Source: an uncultured Gammaproteobacteria bacterium (GTDB lineage Bacteria; Pseudomonadota; Gammaproteobacteria; Nitrosococcales; Methylophagaceae). Taken from it: a stretch of DNA of 64,000 nucleotides. A program made the translations under genes and the position numbers. The notes under the pieces are model-generated. The model did not search any database. It was not told where the DNA came from and worked only from the letters and a program-made list of their open reading frames with translations. Positions within the stretch are counted from its first letter, which is position 1; every line of letters starts with the position of its first letter. Below are positions 28,939-37,577 of this stretch, one piece after another. The stretch spans positions 699,765 to 763,764 of the forward strand of contig CAJIZI010000001.1 of assembly GCA_905181885.1 (NCBI GenBank). The letters are read 5' to 3'.

Positions 28939-29667
28939 ATGCGAATACCTAGATTTTATTACCCTGAACTAACAGGGGATGAAGAGGAAATAAAATTACC
29001 TCTCGCTATCCACCGCCATGCTGTGCAAGTTTTAAGGCTTAAATCAGGAGGTGTGCTGAGGTTATTTAACGGGGCCGGACTGGAAATAGAGGCTGTCATG
29101 GATTCGGTTAGTAAACGGGAGTCAACGGCAAAGCTGCTGATGGTGGTGCAGAATGATATTGAATCTCCTTTATCACTTACTTTGATACAAGGTGTTTCCC
29201 GCGGTGACCGTATGGACTATACCCTACAGAAAGCGGTTGAGTTGGGGGTTAATAAGATAGTTCCGGTCACAACTGAGCGCTGTAATGTTCAACTTTCTGG
29301 GCAACGTGCTCAAAAAAAGATGGACCATTGGCAAGGTGTGATTATTAGTGCAAGTGAACAAAGTGGCCGGTGTAAGTTACCAATATTATGCCCTATTATG
29401 TTATTTGACGAGATGGTAGCAAAGTTTAATATTGGCTCGCGCCTGATATTAGAACCAACAGCAGCCCTAGGGTTTAAATCTTTACCGGTGCAAATGGAAA
29501 CCAGCTTGTTAATTGGGCCTGAAGGTGGATTTAGTGATGAGGAAGTCCATACAGCAGTGAAGCAGGGTTTTCAGGCGATTAAATTCGGTCCAAGAATATT
29601 ACGTACTGAAACTGCGGCAGTATCAGCATTGGCGGTACTGCAAGCAATGTGGGGAGATTTGGGCTGA
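28939..29667 (+). CDS. rsmE: 16S rRNA (uracil1498-N3)-methyltransferase RsmE
   Basis: RsmE methylates U1498 of 16S rRNA. The 242-residue SPOUT protein starts MRIPRFYYPE with an N-terminal PUA-like domain (HRHAVQVLRLKSGG), followed by the KAVELGVNKIVP region and the C-terminal SAM-knot motifs LLIGPEGGFSDEEV and FGPRILRTETAA. It overlaps the DUF3301 gene by one base (TGATG) and is divergent from pgeF. Confidence 0.95.
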   Translation: MRIPRFYYPELTGDEEEIKLPLAIHRHAVQVLRLKSGGVLRLFNGAGLEIEAVMDSVSKRESTAKLLMVVQNDIESPLSLTLIQGVSRGDRMDYTLQKAVELGVNKIVPVTTERCNVQLSGQRAQKKMDHWQGVIISASEQSGRCKLPILCPIMLFDEMVAKFNIGSRLILEPTAALGFKSLPVQMETSLLIGPEGGFSDEEVHTAVKQGFQAIKFGPRILRTETAAVSALAVLQAMWGDLG

Positions 29668-29975
29668 TGGATAATGGAATCACATTGTTGTTAATTATAT
29701 TGTTACTGTGGTTTTGGTGGGACAGTCGAGGTGTTGCAGAAAAGGCGATTCAAGCGGCTAAAAAAAACTGTGAGCAAGCGGGTTTAACTTTTTTGAATGA
29801 TACGGTTGGCTGGAAGAAGATAAGGCTTAAGCGAAATCGTTTAGGGCGAGTCCAAATTCAGAGAACCTATTTTTTTGAGTTTGCTAGTGATATGTCACAA
29901 CGTTACAAGGGTGAGGTGACCATGTTAGGGCAAGGTGTGAGTAAAATAACATTAGACGTATACAGGATAGGGTGA
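29667..29975 (+). CDS. DUF3301 family membrane-anchored protein
   Basis: A 102-residue protein with one N-terminal membrane helix (ITLLLIILLLWFWWDSR) and a cytoplasmic domain carrying CEQAGLTFLNDTV and the RTYFFEF segment that define DUF3301. Its function is unknown. The start at 29667 overlaps the rsmE stop as TGATG and is preferred over the upstream start at 29649, which would lie inside rsmE. The family often sits beside rsmE or biotin/adenosylmethionine genes in gammaproteobacteria. Confidence 0.88.
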   Translation: MDNGITLLLIILLLWFWWDSRGVAEKAIQAAKKNCEQAGLTFLNDTVGWKKIRLKRNRLGRVQIQRTYFFEFASDMSQRYKGEVTMLGQGVSKITLDVYRIG

Positions 29976-30063
29976 AGAGGAAATGTGTAAGAGTTTTATG
30001 ATAAAGGTTAATACGATGAGTTTAGTTATTTTCAGCTTCTCATAAAGCTGACATGCTATTTCA

Positions 30064-30894
30064 ATGAACATTACACAAGCCATTGAGAAAGGACGACAGT
30101 GCTTATCTGAATCTGATAGTCCGGTTACTGATAGTCAATACATGCTGTGCTATGTATTAGCTTGTAAGATAACCTATTTACATACATGGCCTGAAAAAAA
30201 CCTAAGTGAACAACAAGGTACCGATTATGAAGCTCTTCTTTTTAAGCGAAAAGCAGGCATGCCTGTTGCTTATCTTATCGGACAGCAAAGTTTCTGGTCG
30301 TTAGAGCTAGATGTCAATGCCAAAACATTAATTCCAAGGCCGGATACTGAAATATTAGTTGCTATGGCATTAGAAAAAATACAATTAGGTATGGTAGTAG
30401 CTGACTTGGGGACAGGAAGTGGTGCTATTGGTTTAGCATTAGCGTCAGAAAATAAGGGTGTTCAGTTTCTGGCGATGGACCGCTCCCAAGCTGCTTTAAA
30501 AGTTGCACAAGCTAATGCAAAAAAACACAAAATAACGAATATTATGTTTTGGCAAGGGGATTGGTTGTCTTCTATTGCCAAGAACACATTAGATATGATT
30601 GTTAGTAACCCGCCTTATATCGCTTCTAATGATCCTCACTTGAAAAGAGGTGATCTCCGTTTTGAACCATCGATAGCACTAGTGTCTGGTCAGGATGGCC
30701 TGAAGGATATTAGGCTAATTGTTAAACAAGCTAGACTCGTCCTGAAGTCAAAATCGTGGTTATTAATAGAGCATGGTTACGAGCAGGCAAATGAGGTCAA
30801 TATGCTTTTTCAACAGGCAGGTTTTGAACAAGTGCAGTGCGCCAAAGATTACGGTGATAATGAGCGCGTTACTCTAGGACAACAGCCGTTATAA
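30064..30894 (+). CDS. prmC: Release factor glutamine methyltransferase PrmC
   Basis: PrmC methylates the glutamine of the GGQ motif in release factors RF1 and RF2. The 276-residue protein has an N-terminal helical domain and the methyltransferase core with LIPRPDTEILV, the SAM-binding VADLGTGSGAIGLALA and the catalytic NPPYIAS. Length is normal. prfA, usually just upstream, is not in the window. It is followed 30 bases later by moeB, a common order. Confidence 0.95.
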   Translation: MNITQAIEKGRQCLSESDSPVTDSQYMLCYVLACKITYLHTWPEKNLSEQQGTDYEALLFKRKAGMPVAYLIGQQSFWSLELDVNAKTLIPRPDTEILVAMALEKIQLGMVVADLGTGSGAIGLALASENKGVQFLAMDRSQAALKVAQANAKKHKITNIMFWQGDWLSSIAKNTLDMIVSNPPYIASNDPHLKRGDLRFEPSIALVSGQDGLKDIRLIVKQARLVLKSKSWLLIEHGYEQANEVNMLFQQAGFEQVQCAKDYGDNERVTLGQQPL

Positions 30895-30924
30895 TGATCT
30901 AATTGAGATGTGAGTGCCAGACCA

Positions 30925-31665
30925 ATGAATGATGAACAGCTATTGAGGTACAGTCGGCAAATATTATTACCGAAGGTTGATTTCGAGGGACAAGAACGGC
31001 TCTTAAATAGTCATGTCCTAATTGTCGGGATGGGGGGCTTGGGTTCTCCAGTAGCACTTTATTTAACAGCGGCAGGTGTAGGTAACTTCACAATTGTTGA
31101 TGATGATGTCGTTGAATTGTCAAATTTACAGCGCCAAATCATTCATACGGAAGAGGATATAGGAAGGGCTAAGGTATTGTCCGCAGCTGATAGCATGACT
31201 GCGATCAATAGCGAGGTAAAACTTGATGTAAGAACTCACCGTATGGAAAAAGAGGAGCTTAATAAGGTGGTAGAAAAAGTAGATGTAGTTGTGGATTGCA
31301 GTGATAATCTTGCTACACGGTTTTTACTAAACGAGGTGACGCAAAAGCAGGGCAAACCTCTAGTTTCTGGCGCAGCAATTAGAATGGAAGGTCAAGTGAC
31401 GGTTTATGATTCAAGGCAACCTGGGAATGGTTGCTATCAGTGCTTATATCAAGACAAAAGTGAATTACAGGAGACCTGTTCTCAAACAGGTGTTTTATCG
31501 CCTTTATTAGGAATTATTGGTAGTATTCAGGCTGTTGAAACGGTCAAACTGATCACGCAAACTGGTAAATCATTAGTGAGCCGTTTATTGTTATTAGATG
31601 CTAGCACCATGCAATGGCGTGAAATTAGATTAAAGCCAAATAAAAACTGTCCAATCTGCCAGTGA
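30925..31665 (+). CDS. moeB: Molybdopterin-synthase adenylyltransferase MoeB
   Basis: MoeB adenylylates the C-terminus of MoaD (or ThiS if it acts as ThiF). The 246-residue protein begins NDEQLLRYSRQILLP, then the nucleotide loop GMGGLGSPVALYLTAAGVG, and keeps the catalytic DLATRFLLNE-like arginines (DNLATRFLLNE). The zinc cysteines are in GCYQC and NCPIC. There is no rhodanese extension. I prefer the ATG at 30925; a GTG at 30910 is possible. ThiF is the alternative, but its place after prmC favours MoeB. Confidence 0.9.
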   Translation: MNDEQLLRYSRQILLPKVDFEGQERLLNSHVLIVGMGGLGSPVALYLTAAGVGNFTIVDDDVVELSNLQRQIIHTEEDIGRAKVLSAADSMTAINSEVKLDVRTHRMEKEELNKVVEKVDVVVDCSDNLATRFLLNEVTQKQGKPLVSGAAIRMEGQVTVYDSRQPGNGCYQCLYQDKSELQETCSQTGVLSPLLGIIGSIQAVETVKLITQTGKSLVSRLLLLDASTMQWREIRLKPNKNCPICQ

Positions 31666-31699
31666 GCAAGGTTATTTAAGTTAAAAGGTCATTAAAAGA

Positions 31700-33028
31700 A
31701 TGAATATAGTTGAAGAGAGAGCGGCATTAATACAGGCAGCAGAGATAGGATTGGAAGAAGCAAAAAAACAAGGCGCATCGTCAGCCGAAGCTGGTGCTAG
31801 TCATAGCACAGGGCTATCAGTAACTGTAAGACAGGGCGAAGTTGAGACTCTAGAATACAACAATGATACTAGCCTGGGCTTAACAGTCTATTTTGGTCAA
31901 AGTAAGGCATCGGCGAGTACTTCTGATTTGTCATTACAGGCAATTCGCGATGCAGTAACGGCAGCCTGTGGAATAGCCAAACATACGCAAGCGGATGAGG
32001 CTGCAGGATTAGCTGATAAAGCTTTAATGGCCAGAGAGTTTCCAGATTTATCAACGTATCACCCATGGCAAATAGACGCTGAGAGTGCAATAGAAATTGC
32101 GACAGAGTGTGAGCAGGCGGGATTTGATCTTGATAAACGTATCAGTAACTCTGAAGGCGCTAGTATTTCGAGTCATGAAGGGGATAGGATCTATGCTAAT
32201 AGTCATGGCTTTTTAGGCCAAAGCCGAAGTACACGACACAGTTTATCATGTACTCTAATTAGCAATGATGCTAAGGGTATGCAACGAGACTATTGGTATG
32301 ATGTTGCAAGGGATGCGCGGGATTTAGCTTCAGCTGAAATTATAGGTCAGCGGGCTGCTGAGAATACACTAGGTCGTCTGAATGGGCGAAGGGTTAAAAC
32401 TGGAAGTTATCCTGTTATTTTTGCAGCTGATATAGCGCCATCGTTATTTGGACAGCTAATTTCAGCCATTCGTGGCGGTGCTTTATATCGAGAGTCTTCT
32501 TTTTTAGTCGATCACTTAGGTAAAAAGATCTTTCCTGATTTTATGCATATTCATGAGCAGCCAATGTTATTAAAGGGACTGGGTAGTGCGGCATTTGATA
32601 GCGAGGGTGTTGCCACACAAACACGCGATATTGTGGGTGAGGGTGTGTTACAAGGTTATGTTCTTGATAGTTATTCTGCGCGCAGGCTTAAAATGACGAC
32701 TACTGGCAACGCTGGTGGTGTCCATAATTTAACAGTTGAACATAATAACGTGGAATTTTCTGAGTTACTCAAGCAAATGGGCTCAGGAATACTGGTGACA
32801 GAGATTATGGGTATGGGGATCAATACTGTGACCGGTGATTATTCTCAAGGTGCTGCAGGTTTTTGGGTAGAAAATGGCGAAATACTCTATGCGGTGGATG
32901 AGTTTACGATAGCCAGTAATTTACGAGACATGTTTCTAGGGATACAGGCTATTGCTAACAATGTTGAAACAAGAGGTAATATTAGAACTGGAGCAGTCTG
33001 GATAGATAATATGATGGTGGCAGGTTAA
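31700..33028 (+). CDS. pmbA: Metalloprotease subunit PmbA/TldE
   Basis: PmbA (TldE) forms a heterodimer with TldD that degrades unfolded or modified peptides and matures microcin B17. The 442-residue protein has SVTVRQGEVETLEYNNDTSLGLTVYFG, the long central segment with GASISSHEGDRIYANSHGF, and the C-terminal GNAGGVHNLTVE and GMGINTVTGDYSQGAAGFWVENGE. As in TldE, the TldD HEXXXH zinc motif is absent. tldD is elsewhere. It follows moeB after 34 bases. Confidence 0.94.
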   Translation: MNIVEERAALIQAAEIGLEEAKKQGASSAEAGASHSTGLSVTVRQGEVETLEYNNDTSLGLTVYFGQSKASASTSDLSLQAIRDAVTAACGIAKHTQADEAAGLADKALMAREFPDLSTYHPWQIDAESAIEIATECEQAGFDLDKRISNSEGASISSHEGDRIYANSHGFLGQSRSTRHSLSCTLISNDAKGMQRDYWYDVARDARDLASAEIIGQRAAENTLGRLNGRRVKTGSYPVIFAADIAPSLFGQLISAIRGGALYRESSFLVDHLGKKIFPDFMHIHEQPMLLKGLGSAAFDSEGVATQTRDIVGEGVLQGYVLDSYSARRLKMTTTGNAGGVHNLTVEHNNVEFSELLKQMGSGILVTEIMGMGINTVTGDYSQGAAGFWVENGEILYAVDEFTIASNLRDMFLGIQAIANNVETRGNIRTGAVWIDNMMVAG

Positions 33029-33041
33029 TAGCGATTGAATA

Positions 33042-33314
33042 TTAACGTGAATGATATTCAGCTGGTGTAAAAGCTTTAATACTTAGTGCGTGAATGTCAG
33101 ATTTCATTAACGAGCTAGCAGCCTCGTAAACTAAGCGATGTCGTTTAAGTAGTGATAAACCGTCAAAAGCTTCACTAACAATTGTCAGAGAAAAGTGCCC
33201 TCCACCGGTATTTCCTGCATGGCCCACGTGGAGTGCGCTGTCATCTTGAATATCAAGGTGAATGGAAGCTAGAGGAAAAAGAGCTGTTTTTAATCGTTTA
33301 ATAGTGTGGCTCAT
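33042..33314 (-). CDS. bolA: BolA family protein
   Basis: BolA proteins bind monothiol glutaredoxins and participate in iron-sulphur handling and stress morphology. The 90-residue product has the characteristic HVGHAGNTGGGHFSLTIVSEAF and LLKRHRLVYEAASSLM motifs, with an invariant histidine. It overlaps yciI by four bases and is the last gene of the leftward yciB-yciI-bolA operon, a regular gammaproteobacterial trio. It converges on pmbA. Confidence 0.92.
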   Translation of the reverse strand: MSHTIKRLKTALFPLASIHLDIQDDSALHVGHAGNTGGGHFSLTIVSEAFDGLSLLKRHRLVYEAASSLMKSDIHALSIKAFTPAEYHSR

Positions 33315-33610
33315 GGTAAAACTTGCTTAAATGGTTTTATTGTAACTTTAGAATACACCCCTGCTTTCATATAAGGATCAGCATTAGCCCATGATTCGGC
33401 ATCAGAAAGGCTTGAAAACTCAGCCACAATCAAACTACCGGTAAATCCTTGTGCTCCAGGCTCAGGGTTATCAATAGCGGGGTGGGGTCCAGCAAGGATT
33501 AATTGGCCTTCATTTAGCATGGTTTGCAGGCGAGCAATATGTGCTGGCCTAGCTTGCAACCGGAGTGGCAAGCTATTATCAATATCTTCGCTTATGATGG
33601 CATAGAGCAT
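33311..33610 (-). CDS. yciI: YciI family protein
   Basis: A small ferredoxin-like-fold protein of 99 residues. YciI from Haemophilus has a catalytic-looking His/Asp pair, but no reaction is firmly known. Here AGPHPAIDNPEPGAQGFTGSLIVAEF holds the conserved H and D, and SWANADPYMKAGVYSKVTIKPFK ends the domain. It overlaps yciB by one base and bolA by four, so it is translationally coupled to both. Confidence 0.93.
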   Translation of the reverse strand: MLYAIISEDIDNSLPLRLQARPAHIARLQTMLNEGQLILAGPHPAIDNPEPGAQGFTGSLIVAEFSSLSDAESWANADPYMKAGVYSKVTIKPFKQVLP

Positions 33611-34206
33611 TAAACCTTGTCCTCATTAGACTCGATGGGTTCAATGATATGCCTACCGAGGTAGAGGGACTGACCTATAATAAACAGGATAGTTAAACCT
33701 AATAAACCAAATAATTTGAAGTTTACCCAAGTTGCTTCATCATAGTTAAAGGCGACATATAAATTGGCAACGCCTGAAAGAATAAAGAAGATGACCCAAG
33801 CAAAATTTAAGCGAGTCCAAATAAAGCCAGGAAGCTTAATATGCTCGGACATCATTCTTTCCAAAAGAGATTGTTGAGTAAAGAGTTGCGCGCCAAGGAA
33901 TCCAGCGGCAAAGAGCCAATTCACAACAGTAGGCTTCCACATAATAAAATTCGGGTTTTGTAGCCAGAGCGTCGCACCACCCAGAATAACAACGAATATT
34001 AGTGTAATGAGATGAGAGTTTTCGAGCTTGCCATAACGAAACCAATTGTAAGCATTCTGGAAAATTGTAGCCACTATCATGACCGCGGTTGCAATATATA
34101 TTCCTTTTATATCATATGCTTGCCCCTCCCATAAGTAAGTACCCCCACCAAACTTATAAGCGATAAAAAATAGAGCGATAGGTAAAAAGTCAAAAAATAG
34201 TTTCAT
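33610..34206 (-). CDS. yciB: Inner-membrane septation protein YciB
   Basis: YciB (IspZ, septation protein A family) is an inner-membrane protein of 198 residues with about five or six helices. It influences envelope integrity and septum formation in enterics. Typical stretches are MKLFFDFLPIALFFIAYK, NAYNWFRYGKLENSHLI and WKPTVVNWLFAAGFLG. It heads the yciB-yciI-bolA operon and is divergent from rnm, similar to the E. coli yciB/rnm/yciO surroundings. Confidence 0.93.
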   Translation of the reverse strand: MKLFFDFLPIALFFIAYKFGGGTYLWEGQAYDIKGIYIATAVMIVATIFQNAYNWFRYGKLENSHLITLIFVVILGGATLWLQNPNFIMWKPTVVNWLFAAGFLGAQLFTQQSLLERMMSEHIKLPGFIWTRLNFAWVIFFILSGVANLYVAFNYDEATWVNFKLFGLLGLTILFIIGQSLYLGRHIIEPIESNEDKV

Positions 34207-34259
34207 GTGGATCCGAGCTAATAGAGTAATAGTCCTTATTCTAACGTAAAATAATATTT

Positions 34260-35087
34260 ATGACTTGTTATGACTTACATAGCCACTCGACAGTATCGGA
34301 CGGCAGCTTATCTCCAGAACACCTAGTTGCAAGAGCTATTGATCAGGGCGTTGATGTTCTGGCACTCACTGATCACGATGGTACAGAGGGCATAATTGCT
34401 GCTCAAGCAGCTGCTCAAGGTACAAAGTTGTCACTGGTGACAGGTGTTGAGATTTCTGTGACGTGGGGCAGTAGTACCATACACATACTGGGTTTAAAGG
34501 TAGATCATAAAAACGCAGCCTTACAAAAAGGGCTGGAGAAAATACGTGATTACCGCAAAGAGCGAGCAGTTAAGATAGCCGAACGTCTTGAGAAGTCAGG
34601 GATATCAGGTGCGTATGAAGGTGCGAGTCAATATGCTTCTCCCGTAATGTTAGGTAGAGTCCATTTTGCAAAGTTTTTAGTTGATAAAGGTCACGCAAAA
34701 AATATCAATGATGTTTTTAAGCGCTATTTAGTTAGGAATAAGCCTGGATATGTATCAGGTGAATGGGCAACTTTAGCACAGGCAGTGAACTGGATTAATG
34801 GAGCTGGTGGACAGGCTGTGATTGCTCACCCCGCACGTTACAAAATGACTGCTACTAAGTTGAGAAGACTAATAACAGAGTTTAAAGAATTAGGAGGCGT
34901 TGGTCTTGAGGTTGTATCTGGTCGGCAACATCCGGAAGAAATTAAAACTTTGGCAAAGTTAGCTAACGATTTTAATTTATTGGCATCTTGTGGCTCTGAC
35001 TTCCACTCCCCGGATAACACATGGGTCGAACTAGGGCGTCTTCCAGAATTACCCTCATCAGTAAATCCAATATGGAAAAAATGGTGA
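34260..35087 (+). CDS. rnm: PHP-domain 5'-3' exoribonuclease RNase AM (YciV)
   Basis: RNase AM trims the 5' ends of rRNA precursors. The 275-residue PHP-family protein has the metal motifs DLHSHSTVSDGSL, ALTDHDGTEG, the glutamate in TGVEIS, VIAHPARY and CGSDFHSP. These histidines and aspartates form a three-metal site. It is divergent from yciB and followed by a hairpin terminator at 35110-35131 and then yciO, a long-known neighbour. A TrpH-style nucleoside 3',5'-bisphosphatase activity is also described for this family. Confidence 0.92.
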   Translation: MTCYDLHSHSTVSDGSLSPEHLVARAIDQGVDVLALTDHDGTEGIIAAQAAAQGTKLSLVTGVEISVTWGSSTIHILGLKVDHKNAALQKGLEKIRDYRKERAVKIAERLEKSGISGAYEGASQYASPVMLGRVHFAKFLVDKGHAKNINDVFKRYLVRNKPGYVSGEWATLAQAVNWINGAGGQAVIAHPARYKMTATKLRRLITEFKELGGVGLEVVSGRQHPEEIKTLAKLANDFNLLASCGSDFHSPDNTWVELGRLPELPSSVNPIWKKW

Positions 35088-35109
35088 ACTTTTGTTGTTC
35101 TCGGACTTT

Positions 35110-35131
35110 AAGCCCATTCAAGGGCTTTTTT
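35110..35131 (+). terminator. Intrinsic terminator after rnm
   Basis: A 6-bp stem AAGCCC/GGGCTT with a six-base loop is followed by a run of T. It sits just after the rnm stop and about 50 bases before yciO, suggesting partial or complete termination between them. Seen directly; strength is not measured. Confidence 0.7.
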
Positions 35132-35178
35132 ATCAGACATATTCATTTCGAATTATTACCTAAAAGAAAAAGTAAGCT

Positions 35179-35802
35179 ATGAGCCAGCGTTTTTATATCC
35201 ATGCGCTCAATCCACAAAAAAGATTGATAAGGCAGGCGTGCGATATCATTCGCGGTGGTGGGTTAGTGATTTACCCAACTGACTCTGGCTACGCCATAGG
35301 CTGTCATATTGGTGATAAAAAGGCGATGGATAAAATCCGGAGCATAAGACAACTTGATGATGAGCATAACTTCACCTTGGTCTGTCGTGACCTTTCGGAA
35401 ATATCACTTTATGCTAAAGTTAACAATGCCGTATTTAGGAGTATTAAAGCTAATACGCCAGGTGCTTATACTTTTATTTTACCGGCTACAAAAGAGGTGC
35501 CGCGACGACTCCAGCACGCCAAAAGGAAAACTATCGGTTTACGTATTCCTGATAATAAAATAGCGCTGGCACTACTAGAAGAGTTAGATGAACCGATAAT
35601 GAGTTCCACTTTTATCATGCCCGGCGAAGACTTACCAATGAGTGATGTTGATGACATTGTGGAACGGGTCGGCATGCATGTTGCACTTATTATAGATGGT
35701 GGGTATAGCGGTAGTGAACCGACCACAGTGGTTGAGTTTATCGATGATATCCCAGAAATAATGCGTTCTGGATTGGGTGACTTGACTCCCTTTGAGGTGT
35801 AA
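35179..35802 (+). CDS. yciO: YciO (Sua5/YrdC/TsaC-like protein)
   Basis: A YrdC-fold protein of 207 residues, paralogous to TsaC, which makes threonylcarbamoyl-AMP for tRNA t6A. YciO family members show weaker or unclear activity and are thought to have another role. Motifs include GGLVIYPTDSGYAIGC, TLVCRDLSEISLYAKV, PGAYTFILPATKEVPRR and STFIMPGED. It begins after the rnm terminator and is followed two bases later by the acyltransferase-like gene. Confidence 0.9.
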   Translation: MSQRFYIHALNPQKRLIRQACDIIRGGGLVIYPTDSGYAIGCHIGDKKAMDKIRSIRQLDDEHNFTLVCRDLSEISLYAKVNNAVFRSIKANTPGAYTFILPATKEVPRRLQHAKRKTIGLRIPDNKIALALLEELDEPIMSSTFIMPGEDLPMSDVDDIVERVGMHVALIIDGGYSGSEPTTVVEFIDDIPEIMRSGLGDLTPFEV

Positions 35803-35804
35803 TC

Positions 35805-36479
35805 GTGCTTTGGTTTCTCATATTGTTTTTTGTCATACCTATTGGACTGATTTATATGGGACAAAAAGCGACAGTAGCTGACTGGGGCAGTAGAAGGATC
35901 AACTGGATTGATGGCTTAATCCGCATACTGTGTCGTTATGTTCATGGTTTAGATGATAAAAATAATATTCCTTTACCCGTTACAGGGCCGGCAATTGTAG
36001 TTGCCAATCACATTTCTGGACTAGATCCTTTTTTATTAGTATCTGCTTGTAAAAGGCCTTTGCGGTTTTTGATTGCACGTGAAGAGTACGAACGCCCCCT
36101 ATTAAATTGGCTTTTTAGAGCAGCAGGTTGTATTCCTGTTGATCGAACTGGGAGACCAGAAAAAGCATTGAGAGAGGCTTTGAATGCTTTACAAGAAGGT
36201 GAAGTTGTAGCCTTGTTCCCCCATGGAAGGATACTGTTAGATAAGGAACTGCCATACAAAATAAAAGGTGGGGTAGCTCGGCTAGCAATATGGTCAGAGG
36301 CAACTATTTACCCTGTCAGGATCGACGGTGTTAGTGGAGAAGGCCTCGTCGCTTTGGCACCTATTATTCCTAGTAAAGTCATACTTAGCATGGGAAGTCC
36401 CCTTAAGTGTCAAGCAATCGAAATGAAAGCTTGTTTAGCTAGCATCACGTTAGACATCGGTCCTCAGCATAAAACTTAA
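35805..36479 (+). CDS. Lysophospholipid acyltransferase family protein (PlsC-like)
   Basis: A 224-residue PlsC-family protein with one N-terminal membrane helix. Block I is NHISGLDPF, the catalytic NHX4D. The block III position reads FPHGR rather than FPEGT, so the usual glutamate is replaced by histidine; substrate binding may differ. It starts with GTG two bases after yciO. A role in phospholipid or ornithine-lipid acylation is likely from the family; the acceptor is unknown. Confidence 0.82.
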   Translation: MLWFLILFFVIPIGLIYMGQKATVADWGSRRINWIDGLIRILCRYVHGLDDKNNIPLPVTGPAIVVANHISGLDPFLLVSACKRPLRFLIAREEYERPLLNWLFRAAGCIPVDRTGRPEKALREALNALQEGEVVALFPHGRILLDKELPYKIKGGVARLAIWSEATIYPVRIDGVSGEGLVALAPIIPSKVILSMGSPLKCQAIEMKACLASITLDIGPQHKT

Positions 36480-36507
36480 TTAGATAGCGACTTGGATTAA
36501 ATTACTA

Positions 36508-37338
36508 TTAACCATCGGAAACCTTACGTAAAACCCAATCTAAACAACGATGAGGTAATAGACGTTTTAAGGTTGCAAGCAAATATGTGGGGAAGGTGAC
36601 GTAATAACGTATCTTTGGCCGCGGACTTTCAATAGCGTGCAAAAGCTTATTAATCACGGCTTCAGGTGGGAGGGTGAAGGGTGCTGCAGGACCTACCTTA
36701 GTCAGCCTAGCTTCCATCCCTTTATAAGTATGTTGATGAGCACTAGACTTTTTATCTATGTGCTGTTGAAATTTAGAAAAAGCATTAGCCCTAAATTGAC
36801 TAGTAATTGGACCGGGTTCAATGAGGCTGATATGAATGTTAGTATTAAACAACTCCAATCTCAAAGTGTCTGCAAGACCCTCAATCGCATATTTACTGGC
36901 ATTGTATGCTCCACGGTAAGGGAGAGAAATAATTCCCAAGATGGAACTATTGTAAATGATACGACCCTGGCCTTGCTTTCGCATCATAGCAATGACAAGG
37001 TTAGTTAATTCTTGGGTTCCAAAGACATTGGTTTCAAACTGCTCCCGCAACACGGAGCGCTTAAGGTCTTCGACAGCCCCCGGCTGTCCATAAGCTGCAT
37101 TATTGAATAAAACATCAATTTTCCCATTAAAGTAGTCATTAGCATACGAAATAGCTTCGATAATGCTTTGACTATCATTAAGATCTAAATTTACACAGCT
37201 TATACCAAGATCCTGCAGAGGTTTAGCATCTATTACCTTCCTAGTTGTTGCTAGGACGTTATAGCCTTTTGCATGTAGTGTGCAAGCTGCAGAGTAACCA
37301 ATACCGCTCGAGCAACCAGTGATAACGACATTTTTCAT
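36508..37338 (-). CDS. Short-chain dehydrogenase/reductase
   Basis: A classical SDR of 276 residues. It has TGCSSGIG for cofactor binding, NNAAYG, the catalytic serine in NSSILGII, the YNASK tyrosine-lysine pair and PGPITSQF. The cofactor and substrate cannot be deduced; the C-terminal tail is longer than minimal SDRs and basic. The start at 37338 has GGAAGA nine bases upstream; a TTG at 37353 is less likely. It converges on the PlsC-like gene. Confidence 0.88.
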   Translation of the reverse strand: MKNVVITGCSSGIGYSAACTLHAKGYNVLATTRKVIDAKPLQDLGISCVNLDLNDSQSIIEAISYANDYFNGKIDVLFNNAAYGQPGAVEDLKRSVLREQFETNVFGTQELTNLVIAMMRKQGQGRIIYNSSILGIISLPYRGAYNASKYAIEGLADTLRLELFNTNIHISLIEPGPITSQFRANAFSKFQQHIDKKSSAHQHTYKGMEARLTKVGPAAPFTLPPEAVINKLLHAIESPRPKIRYYVTFPTYLLATLKRLLPHRCLDWVLRKVSDG

Positions 37339-37577
37339 AGTCTGTTCTTCCAAGGGAAATAATTATTATCTCTTAAGCTGAGAGATAGAGGAAAGCTGTT
37401 TTTCTAATATTCTTAAATTATCATTTATGATTCTGTCTGTCAGAAACAAAATAGTAACTGGGTGGGTATAAAGAAGACCAGTAATAAGATTTTTTATATA
37501 AAGGACATAGGTTAAGGTTAATACTGCTGAGCCAGTTTGTTATAGTGATTGATTTGATGGCTGTCAGTGGTGCTAAG

